Assembly (NCBI GenBank): GCA_934203075.1
Contig: CAKPYT010000010.1
Span: forward strand, 1-21,019
DNA length: 21,019 nucleotides
Reading direction: 5' to 3'
Source: an uncultured Clostridia bacterium
GTDB taxonomy: Bacteria > Bacillota > Clostridia > Christensenellales > CAG-314
Shown here: piece by piece, positions 14,662-21,019 of the stretch
Numbering within the stretch: the stretch's first letter is position 1
Layout of the letters: each line of letters begins with the position of its first letter
Made by a program: the position numbers and the translations under genes
The notes under the pieces: model-generated
Database searches by the model: none
The model's input: only the letters and a program-made list of their open reading frames with translations
What the model was told of the DNA's origin: nothing

Positions 14662-15408
14662 CTAGTTCGTTGCGTGTTGTATGCCCTGCGAGTCTACCGT
14701 GCCGTTTGTATGCAGGTTCTGTCCCACCGGAACAAAGCGAAAGCCTTTCATTTGCAAGGTCATCAACACCTGCGGTAAAGCCTCCACAATATGGTCGCTG
14801 TTGTTATGGCACAAAATAATGCTTCCGCTTTGTGCTCTTTTTACAATACGATTGCAAATTTCCGTAGCGCTGAGCCCTTTCCAGTCCAGAGAATCTACGT
14901 CCCACTGAATGGTGGTCAGGCCTTGTGCCCCCGCTTCTTCCAGCAGTGCGTTGTTATAGTCCCCGAAGGGGGCCCGGAATACCGTTACTTTTCGTTGTGT
15001 GATGTTTTCTATTTTTTCACAACTCGTTTGCAATTCTTTTTGAATTTCTGCCCGCGATAATTTGGACATATGCGGATGCGTATTGCTGTGCGTACCGATT
15101 TCATGCCCGCGCTTTGCGATTTCCGCTACTGTTTCCGGGTATTTCTCCACCCAAAACCCCACCAGAAAGAAAGTGGCCTTGACCTGGAACCGATCCAACT
15201 CGTCCAGGATTTTCAGCGTTTTGTCGGCGCCCCACGCCGCATCGAAGGTGATGGAAAGTCGCTTTTCCTCCGTCTCTACCCGATAAACCGGTACTTTTCG
15301 CTCTGCCGCCGCGACCGGCCCGTCCCCCAGCAAAAAACAGAGACAAAGCACGATACATAACGCCGACACAAAAAGAAAAAGCGTTTTCTTGCGTAAAACC
15401 AGAACCAT
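14662..15408 (-). CDS. pdaB: Polysaccharide deacetylase, PdaB-like (sporulation type)
   Basis: 248 residues with an N-terminal signal anchor (about 7-27, basic start VLRKKTLFLFVSALCIVLCL) and a NodB domain from about 45. Motifs: ITFDAAWGADKTLKILDEL, HEIGTHSNTHPHM with the metal His pair, FRAPFGDYNN, and WDVDSLDW. The TFDxxWG form in place of TFDDG is typical of the PdaB/YbaN group, which in Bacillus acts late in sporulation. It probably works on cell wall or spore peptidoglycan outside the membrane. The site before the ATG is GGGGGGAAGG. The gene leads a two-gene unit with ssb. Membership in the PdaB group suggests a spore-forming lineage but does not prove it. Confidence 0.85.
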   Translation of the reverse strand: MVLVLRKKTLFLFVSALCIVLCLCFLLGDGPVAAAERKVPVYRVETEEKRLSITFDAAWGADKTLKILDELDRFQVKATFFLVGFWVEKYPETVAEIAKRGHEIGTHSNTHPHMSKLSRAEIQKELQTSCEKIENITQRKVTVFRAPFGDYNNALLEEAGAQGLTTIQWDVDSLDWKGLSATEICNRIVKRAQSGSIILCHNNSDHIVEALPQVLMTLQMKGFRFVPVGQNLHTNGTVDSQGIQHATN

Positions 15409-15670
15409 TTTCCCTTCCCCCCTATTCTACCGCATTTCTCGTAGCGGAAAATTGCCGTCTTTCGGTGTTTTTGTCGAATTTTATACCGACCTTCGGCTTC
15501 CGTCCTGCGTTTCAGGCGGTGAATCTGTCTTTTTCTTTTCCTATCCTATGCGAAAAAATTTCTCTCTATGACGGAACCGCAACAAAACCGAACCCTGATA
15601 AATCCCGTTTTTGAGGGCCTCGCCCCCCCCGATAAAAATCGACGGGACGCCGATCTCCTCCCGAAAAAAA
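15409..15670. other. Intergenic region upstream of pdaB
   Basis: About 340 bases separate pdaB and parC; the right part is the parC terminator. No gene is seen. No good sigma-A promoter is visible for pdaB; a possible sigma-E type site is listed separately. A run of eight C near 15623 and a short GAGGGCCTC palindrome have no evident role. Confidence 0.5.
15543..15569 (-). promoter_or_regulatory. Possible sporulation sigma-E promoter for pdaB
   Basis: On the minus strand ATA is followed by 16 bases and CATAGGAT, which fits the Bacillus sigma-E pattern ATA-N16-18-CATAnnnT. It is about 130 bases before pdaB. Such short motifs arise by chance, but pdaB of B. subtilis is, as I recall, sigma-E controlled. 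Confidence 0.25.
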
Positions 15671-15675
15671 GCAAA

Positions 15676-15708
15676 GAAAAAGCCCCGACAGACGCTCTGT
15701 CCGGGGCT
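15676..15708 (-). terminator. Terminator of the parE-parC operon
   Basis: On the minus strand AGCCCCGGACAGA, loop GCG, TCTGTCGGGGCT form a 12-bp stem with one bulged base, followed by TTTTTC. It is about 40 bases after the parC stop. Confidence 0.9.
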
Positions 15709-15750
15709 TGTTTCCCTTCTCTTCGTTTTTTGTGCCTTCGCACTTGATTT

Positions 15751-18255
15751 TTACCGCTTCTTTTTCGTTTTCGGTTCCGTCTCGTCGGACATTTTCCAGG
15801 CGTACTCGATATCCGTACGATAGTGCACCACGTTTTGCAGAGCCAGACCCTTACGGCAACCTTTCGGGGCACGGCCCTTGCTCAGGCGCGTTTCAATGAC
15901 GATATCTTCCGTATTCACAATGCGCAGCCCCTCCTCCGTCACAAAGGCAAGGTTATACGGCATGGTAACGCAATCGGCAAAAGCAACGGTTTTGCCGTTT
16001 CCGTCCAGATCAACGATCTTCACACCCTTGCGATAACGCGCCATGACATCCAATTCCGCAAGAATCACGCGTTTCATATAACCGCGATCCGTCACCACAA
16101 TCACTTCGCCTTCGTCCGAAACCTGACGGGCAAACACCACTTCGTCATCCTCCGCCAGCAGCATTCCTTTGACGCCGCCGGACACGCGCCCCTGCAGAGG
16201 CACGTCGCTTTGGTCGAAATTGAGGCACATTCCCTTTTGCGTCACAAAGAGCACGCTGTAGTTGGGTTTGCGATCTTCCACGGAAATTACTTCGTCGCCT
16301 TCTTTCAGTTTCACGGCCTGGAAATAGTTTTTCAGCAAGCCGTACTCCGCCCAGTTGCTGCGTTTGATCATGCCGGCTTTGGTATAGAACAACAGATCTT
16401 CCTTCCCTACCGATTCAAACACGGGGCGAATCGTCAAAAGCCGCTCGTTCGGGGCCAGATCCGAAAGATAAGTATGCGGGTCTGCGCCTTTATCGTGATA
16501 ACGACACTCCGGAATGGCTGTCGCTTCCACCTTAAAGCAATTGCCGAGGTTGGAGAAACAGAAGATCGTTGCACCCGTTTCCGTTTCGACGGCGGAAGTA
16601 ATCATATCGTAAGCGGCGGTGCGTTCCGTCACCTCTTTGGTGCTCATGGAATAGTTCTTGGCGGGGATCCGCTTCAGACAGCCGTCGGCAGAAATGGCAA
16701 TCACAAACGTTTCCGTCTCCGGCTTGTCGCTTTGAACGTGTACCTTTGCGTCCTCTATTTTCGTCACAATCTGGCTCCGCCGCGGCGATTTGTATTGCCG
16801 TTTGATCTGATTCAATTCGGACTTCATCAGTTCGTTTTGCAGTTGTTTGCTGCCGATGATGGCCGTGAGGTTGGCAATCAGTTTTTCCAGTTCGCGCAAT
16901 TCTTCTTCCAGTTTGGTCACTTCCAGCTTCGTGAGACGTGCCAGGCGCAAATCCAAAATTGCCTGTGCCTGCTTTTCGCTCAGGCTGAAGCGATTGCGCA
17001 GATTCATACGCGCTTCGCTGGTCGACGCCGACTTTTTAATGATATCCACCACTTCGTCGATATTCTGTACGGCAATCAGAAGCCCCTGCAAAATATGTTC
17101 CTTGGCGCGGGCCTCATCCAGCTCGTACTTCGTGCGGCGCAGAATCACGTCCCGCTGATAGTCGGTGTAAAAAGCGATGATCTCCATCAGGCTCAGCTGT
17201 TTCGGTTTGCCGTTGGCAATGGCCACCATATTCACACCGAACGTTGTTTGCAGGTTGGTATGTTTATACAATACTTTCAAAATCGCATTCGGGTCGCAAT
17301 CCTTTTTGATACGAATAACGGCGCGCATCCCTTCTTTATCCGACTCGTCCACAATCTCGCTGATTCCGGCAAGCAGGTCCTTCTTTTCTTCCCGCAAATC
17401 CAGAATGCTTTTGAGCAGAGCCGCCTTATTCACCTGATACGGCAATTCCGTAATCACAATGTTTTTCTTTTCGCTGGGCAACGTTTCCACATGTATTTTT
17501 GCCCGCACGGTCAGTTTGCTTTTGCCCGTTGCATACGCTTGTTCGATTTCTTCGCTGCCGCTGACGTATCCTCCGGTCGGGAAATCCGGCCCTTTAATGA
17601 TTTTCAGCATATCTTTCAGCTTAATGTTTTTGTTGTCGATGTACGCTACTACGCCGTCGATCACTTCGCCGAGGTTATGCGGCGGGATGCTGGTGGCAAG
17701 GCCTACCGCAATGCCGCTGGCGCCGTTCACCAGCAAATTGGGAAAACGCCCGGGAAGCATGTCCGGTTCTTTCAGATGGTCGTCGAAGTTGCGGCTCCAC
17801 CGAACGGTATTCTTTTCGATATCCCGCAGCAATTCCAATGCCAAAGGCTGCAAACGCGCCTCGGTATACCGCATGGCGGCGGCGCCGTCGCCGTCCACCG
17901 AGCCGTAGTTGCCTTGTCCGTCTACCAACGGCATGCGCATATTAAAACTTTGCGCCATACGCACCATAGCGTCGTACACGGAACTGTCCCCATGCGGATG
18001 ATATTTGCCCAGGCAATCCCCCACGATACGCGCCGACTTGCGATACGGCTTATCCGGCGTCATGCCCAGTTCGTACATGGTATACAAAATGCGCCGCTGC
18101 ACGGGTTTCAAGCCGTCCTCCACGCGCGGCAGAGCGCGGTCCAGAATCACGTGCTCAGCATACGGCATCATGGATAACGGCAGCACTTCTTCCAACGGGC
18201 GGGAAATCAAGTGACTTCCGTCGTTTAATCTTTCTGTGGTTTCTTCCTGTTTCAT
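15751..18255 (-). CDS. parC: Type IIA topoisomerase subunit A, probable topoisomerase IV ParC
   Basis: 834 residues. The breakage-reunion domain shows PRVEDGLKPVQRRILYTMYE, HPHGDSSVYDAMVRMAQ and the catalytic tyrosine in AMRYTEARL (Tyr130). Ser91 and Asp95, which match the quinolone positions Ser83 and Asp87 of E. coli GyrA, are the sensitive residues. The C-terminal beta-pinwheel starts near 525. No canonical GyrA box QRRGGKG is found in blade 1; a loosely similar QGRVSGGVKG is at 688-697. This favours ParC, a decatenase, over gyrase A, though a clostridial second gyrase-like type is possible. It starts 2 bases after parE, so they form one operon. The Lys/Arg-rich tail ends TKKKR. Confidence 0.88.
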   Translation of the reverse strand: MKQEETTERLNDGSHLISRPLEEVLPLSMMPYAEHVILDRALPRVEDGLKPVQRRILYTMYELGMTPDKPYRKSARIVGDCLGKYHPHGDSSVYDAMVRMAQSFNMRMPLVDGQGNYGSVDGDGAAAMRYTEARLQPLALELLRDIEKNTVRWSRNFDDHLKEPDMLPGRFPNLLVNGASGIAVGLATSIPPHNLGEVIDGVVAYIDNKNIKLKDMLKIIKGPDFPTGGYVSGSEEIEQAYATGKSKLTVRAKIHVETLPSEKKNIVITELPYQVNKAALLKSILDLREEKKDLLAGISEIVDESDKEGMRAVIRIKKDCDPNAILKVLYKHTNLQTTFGVNMVAIANGKPKQLSLMEIIAFYTDYQRDVILRRTKYELDEARAKEHILQGLLIAVQNIDEVVDIIKKSASTSEARMNLRNRFSLSEKQAQAILDLRLARLTKLEVTKLEEELRELEKLIANLTAIIGSKQLQNELMKSELNQIKRQYKSPRRSQIVTKIEDAKVHVQSDKPETETFVIAISADGCLKRIPAKNYSMSTKEVTERTAAYDMITSAVETETGATIFCFSNLGNCFKVEATAIPECRYHDKGADPHTYLSDLAPNERLLTIRPVFESVGKEDLLFYTKAGMIKRSNWAEYGLLKNYFQAVKLKEGDEVISVEDRKPNYSVLFVTQKGMCLNFDQSDVPLQGRVSGGVKGMLLAEDDEVVFARQVSDEGEVIVVTDRGYMKRVILAELDVMARYRKGVKIVDLDGNGKTVAFADCVTMPYNLAFVTEEGLRIVNTEDIVIETRLSKGRAPKGCRKGLALQNVVHYRTDIEYAWKMSDETEPKTKKKR

Positions 18256-18257
18256 CC

Positions 18258-20225
18258 TTATACTCCGTATTTATCCAAAATCTGATCGTTGTTTTTGTTG
18301 AAGTTTGCATGTTCGCTGATGTAAAGTTTACGGGCGTCTACCGCGTCTCCCATCAACGTCGTAATCATTTTTTCCGCTTCGGCGGCGTCTTCCAGCGTGA
18401 CACGCATCAAAGTACGCGTTTTGGGGTTCAGCGTCGTTTCCCACAATTGCTCCGGATTCATTTCCCCGAGGCCTTTATAACGCTGAATGGAATAGCCCCT
18501 GCCCACCTTTTCTACCGCGGCGGCAAGTTCTGTATCGTCGTAGGCGTATTCGATGACATCCTTCTTGAACACTTTGTACAACGGTGGCATGCCGCAATAC
18601 ACGTGCCCTTCCGTCAGCAGTTCCCGCATGTAGCGGTAGAAGAACGTCAACAGAATCGCACGGATGTGTGCCCCGTCCTGGTCGGCATCCGAAAGAATGA
18701 TGACCTTATCGTACTTTAACGAGTCCAGCGAAAAATCTTCGCCGATGCCCGTATCCAAAGCGGAAATGATGGTGCGGATTTCTTCGTTTGCCAGAACCTG
18801 GTCGATCCTCTTTTTTTCTGCGTTCAACGGTTTGCCGCGCAAAGGCAAAATGGCCTGAAACTTTCGGTCTCTGCCCTGCTTGGCACTGCCGCCCGCAGAA
18901 TCCCCCTCCACCAGAAACAATTCGTTTTTATCGTAACTGCGACTGGAACAACTGGCAAGTTTGCCCACCAGGCTGGCATTATCGATGCTGTTCTTTTGCC
19001 GCGTAATCTCTTTGGCTTTCCGCGCCGCCAACCGAACCTTAGCCGCACTCAGTGCTTTTTTGACGATTTCTTCGCCGATCTTCTTTTTATCGTGCTCCAA
19101 AAAGTCCAGAATTCCTTCCGTCACGATGCTTTCCACCGCCGGGCGCGCTTCCGGATTCCCCAACTTCGTTTTGGTTTGCCCTTCAAACTGCACGTTCGCC
19201 ATTTTTACGCTCAGCACAACGGAAATTCCTTCGCGGAAATCCTCGCCTAAAAGGTTTTCTTCCTTCTCTTTCAAGGCGTTGATTTTCCGCGCATAGTCGT
19301 TCAGCGTTTTGGTGAGGGCAACTTTCAGCCCCGTTTCGTGCGTGCCGCCTTCCGGCGTGGGAATGTTATTGACGTACGAAAACACGTTTTCGGAATAGGT
19401 GTTGGTATACTGAATGGCACATTCCAACTGCAATACGTCGTTTTTACCGGAAAGATAAATGGGCGTATCGAACGTCAGCGGCTTATCTTCGTTGAGGTAG
19501 GCAACAAAATCCACCAGACCGCCTTCGTAATAGAACGAACGCTTCATCGGTTCGCCGGCTTCCGTTTTTACGCGGTGATCGGTCACGGTGAATTCGATGC
19601 CCTTGTTCAAAAACGCCAGTTCCTTGATGCGCTTGACAATCGTTTCCAGCGAGAACTCCTGTTTGCCGAAAACCGCAGGATCCGGTTTGAAGCGAATTTC
19701 CGAACCGGTACGATCCGTTTTTCCCTCCTCCTGCAGGGGGCCTTCCGGAATACCGCTGTGCATGACGCCCTTTTCGTCCTGATAACTATGAAAACGCATT
19801 CCGTACGCTTTTCCGTTTTTGTAGACGTGTACCGTAAGCCACTCGCTCAATGCGTTGGTGACGGATGCGCCTACCCCGTGCAAACCGCCCGAAAAACCGT
19901 AATTCTCGTGATTGAATTTTCCGCCCGCATGCAGCTGCGTAAACACGACCTGCACACCGGACACCTTCAACTGCGGATGAAGATCCACGGGGATACCGCG
20001 CCCGTTATCCGTCACGGATACGCTGTTATCCTCGTACAACTCGATTTGTATTTTATCGGCAAATCCGTTTGCCGCTTCATCCACTGCGTTATCCACGATT
20101 TCCCACAAAATGTGGTGCATACCGTTCTTCCCTGTGGTGCCGATGTACATGCCGGGGCGTAAGCGAACGGCTTCCAGCCCCTCCAGCACCTGAATATCTT
20201 TTGCTTCGTATGATTTCCCTGCCAT
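18258..20225 (-). CDS. parE: Type IIA topoisomerase subunit B, probable topoisomerase IV ParE
   Basis: 655 residues. GHKL ATPase: WEIVDNAVDEAANG (catalytic Glu42, Asn46), VTDNGRGIPV (Asp73), GGLHGVGASVTNALS. Transducer: NNIPTPEGGTHETGLK. TOPRIM: EGDSAGG at 440-446, PLRGKPLNAEK, and DADQD at 513-517, metal-binding. The C-terminal YKGLGEMNPEQLWETTLNP is intact. The length fits Gram-positive GyrB/ParE without the long insert of proteobacterial GyrB. ParE is preferred because the partner lacks a canonical GyrA box and there is no dnaA/recF context; GyrB cannot be ruled out. GGAGGG lies 4 bases before the ATG, after a ~90-base leader. Confidence 0.9.
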   Translation of the reverse strand: MAGKSYEAKDIQVLEGLEAVRLRPGMYIGTTGKNGMHHILWEIVDNAVDEAANGFADKIQIELYEDNSVSVTDNGRGIPVDLHPQLKVSGVQVVFTQLHAGGKFNHENYGFSGGLHGVGASVTNALSEWLTVHVYKNGKAYGMRFHSYQDEKGVMHSGIPEGPLQEEGKTDRTGSEIRFKPDPAVFGKQEFSLETIVKRIKELAFLNKGIEFTVTDHRVKTEAGEPMKRSFYYEGGLVDFVAYLNEDKPLTFDTPIYLSGKNDVLQLECAIQYTNTYSENVFSYVNNIPTPEGGTHETGLKVALTKTLNDYARKINALKEKEENLLGEDFREGISVVLSVKMANVQFEGQTKTKLGNPEARPAVESIVTEGILDFLEHDKKKIGEEIVKKALSAAKVRLAARKAKEITRQKNSIDNASLVGKLASCSSRSYDKNELFLVEGDSAGGSAKQGRDRKFQAILPLRGKPLNAEKKRIDQVLANEEIRTIISALDTGIGEDFSLDSLKYDKVIILSDADQDGAHIRAILLTFFYRYMRELLTEGHVYCGMPPLYKVFKKDVIEYAYDDTELAAAVEKVGRGYSIQRYKGLGEMNPEQLWETTLNPKTRTLMRVTLEDAAEAEKMITTLMGDAVDARKLYISEHANFNKNNDQILDKYGV

Positions 20226-20233
20226 AATCCCTC

Positions 20234-20248
20234 CAGAATCGGATTCTG
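20234..20248. repeat. Inverted repeat CAGAATC-N-GATTCTG at the parE ribosome site
   Basis: A perfect 7-1-7 dyad whose last base touches the GGAGGG of parE. It is an operator-like palindrome; a 1-base loop cannot form a tight RNA hairpin. Function unknown. Confidence 0.35.
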
Positions 20249-20324
20249 CTTCGACGCGCCCCTTGCCCCGGCAACAAAAACAGCCAGAGGAAAGACGCCT
20301 GATGCTTTACAATTAGGTAAAACC

Positions 20325-20353
20325 ATCATAGCATGTTTTTCTGAAAAATGCAA
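20325..20353 (-). promoter_or_regulatory. Promoter of the parE-parC operon
   Basis: On the minus strand TTGCAT, 17 bases, TATGAT, with TGC before the -10 (extended form). Transcription would start near 20318, leaving a leader of about 93 bases. Confidence 0.65.
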
Positions 20354-20495
20354 TACATATTTATTCACAAAATTACGTTTCATCTTGCCTGAAATCCATT
20401 CGTTTTCAAATAGAATACATAAATATGCAGTTTATGCAAAAAATATACGCTCGTTTTGCTCTTGTATCCCACGTCGGGGACGCGGGGTTTCCCTT

Positions 20496-20523
20496 AAAAA
20501 AAGAAACCGCGCAAGGCGGTTTC
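20496..20523 (-). terminator. Terminator of the hydrolase gene
   Basis: On the minus strand GAAACCGC, loop CTTGC, GCGGTTTC is followed by seven T. It lies 21 bases after the hydrolase stop. Confidence 0.9.
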
Positions 20524-20543
20524 TCGATTTACGATAAAATCTT

Positions 20544-21019
20544 TTATTCTACTTTCAGCATGCGGTCGGTTTGTTCCAGCACGTCCTCGTAGACCTGCTG
20601 CCGCTCCACGCAGTTCAGCATTTCATGCTTGCCGCCGTGGTAGATTTTCAGTGCCACGTTCGACAAACCGAGCTGTTGATACATGCGGTACAACTGATGC
20701 ACTCCTTTGCTGTAGTTCCCTACGGGGTCTCCATCCCCCGCAAAGAGATAGATCGGCAGGTTTTTGGGAATTTTTCCCAGCGATTTCGGTTGGTAAAGCG
20801 TTTTTAACCCGCGGAAAAAGCTATCGTAAAAACTCGTGCTGCACACGAAACTGCAGAACTCATCCTCCTCGTACTTTTTCACCTGCTGCCGATCGTTACT
20901 CAGCCAACTTTCGCCCTTAGGCTGTTTCTTTTGCCAGGTTTCGAAAGTCATCTTTGCCATCAGTTCGGCGGGGTACGCCCCGCCCTTTTTACGAAGCACA
21001 CGCCCGTTCAGCTTGGAAC
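20544..21019 (-). CDS. Alpha/beta hydrolase, lysophospholipase-like (3' part)
   Basis: The C-terminal 158 or so residues; the frame stays open to the window edge, so the start lies beyond 21019. The GTG at 20999 is internal and not a real start. The visible part carries the acid and base of the catalytic triad: the Asp in LPIYLFAGDGDPVGNYSKGV and the His in YHGGKHEMLNC. The nucleophile Ser (GxSxG) must be in the missing part. The motif set fits Serine aminopeptidase S33 / monoacylglycerol lipase-like enzymes of Clostridia, thought to act on lipid esters. It is a cytosolic enzyme as far as can be seen. It ends with its own terminator and is not part of the parE operon. Confidence 0.85.
   Translation of the reverse strand, partial: SKLNGRVLRKKGGAYPAELMAKMTFETWQKKQPKGESWLSNDRQQVKKYEEDEFCSFVCSTSFYDSFFRGLKTLYQPKSLGKIPKNLPIYLFAGDGDPVGNYSKGVHQLYRMYQQLGLSNVALKIYHGGKHEMLNCVERQQVYEDVLEQTDRMLKVE

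Larger units (their letters stand above)
20226..20543. other. Intergenic region between parE and the hydrolase gene
   Basis: About 318 bases, AT-rich in the middle. It holds the parE promoter and leader, and the hydrolase terminator at the right end. A second possible promoter (TTGCAT, 16 bases, TATTCT on the minus strand near 20411-20438) is upstream. No small gene is supported. Confidence 0.55.

Noticed and set aside
15600..15640. C8 homopolymer tract and GAGGGCCTC palindrome as a phase-variation or terminator signal
   Set aside because: The tract is outside any gene and promoter, and the palindrome has no adjoining T-run.
15823..18177. 784-codon open frame on the plus strand opposite parC
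   Set aside because: It is a mirror of the well-supported parC gene. Its translation is rich in His, Arg and Phe with no domain, and there is no ribosome site. Codon bias of the true gene explains the lack of stops.
19338..20162. 274-codon open frame opposite parE
   Set aside because: Shadow of the parE reading frame, with atypical His/Arg/Phe composition.
1..21019. CRISPR arrays, tRNA or rRNA genes, insertion sequences
   Set aside because: No regular spaced repeats, no cloverleaf or rRNA signatures, and no transposase frames were found by reading both strands.

Overview
The window most likely comes from a Bacillota chromosome, probably an uncultured clostridial lineage of moderate GC. The evidence is strong AGGAGG-type ribosome sites, extended -10 (TGnTATAAT) promoters, a double-OB-fold single-stranded DNA-binding protein typical of Clostridia, a PdaB-like polysaccharide deacetylase, an adjacent parE-parC topoisomerase pair and a Gram-positive type SOS box. 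No finer taxonomy can be supported.

Layout. (1) Positions ~118-11665, minus strand: a compact podovirus-like virion cassette. In transcription order it holds an HTH regulator (11600-11076), large terminase, a small TerS-tail-like protein, a Cys-rich mini-protein, portal, scaffold, major capsid protein, a small unknown, head-tail adaptor, tail nozzle, a beta-rich distal tail candidate and a coiled-coil protein, closed by a strong terminator at 120-147. No integrase, repressor, replication gene, holin, endolysin, tape measure or tRNA attachment site is visible. (2) Embedded in this cassette, on the plus strand between the regulator and the terminase, is a gene for a small membrane-anchored SH3-type protein; it overlaps the regulator gene tail to tail. 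(3) Positions 11601-12029: a divergent control region with, on the minus side, an extended -10 promoter, a near-consensus LexA/DinR box and an inverted repeat at the -35 place, and on the plus side a strong promoter with a ~170-nt leader. (4) 12030-13790, plus: a second, larger exported protein with the same architecture (signal peptide, SH3-like region, C-terminal membrane anchor). (5) 13995-15408, minus: pdaB-like deacetylase followed by ssb-like gene, sharing a bidirectional terminator with the gene in (4). (6) 15751-20225, minus: parE-parC operon with its own promoter and terminator. (7) 20544-21019, minus: 3' part of an alpha/beta hydrolase.

How it may work together. The virion genes form an apparently intact, tightly coupled operon able in principle to package DNA into a short-tailed particle. 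An SOS box sits in the promoter of the upstream regulator, so DNA damage could switch the cassette on. With no lysis or mobility functions in view, the simplest readings are a remnant prophage kept intact, or a domesticated particle such as a gene-transfer-agent-like or bacteriocin-like element. The missing functions could also lie beyond the left edge. This is the most interesting part of the window. The rest (topoisomerase, deacetylase, ssb, hydrolase) looks like ordinary host chromosome.
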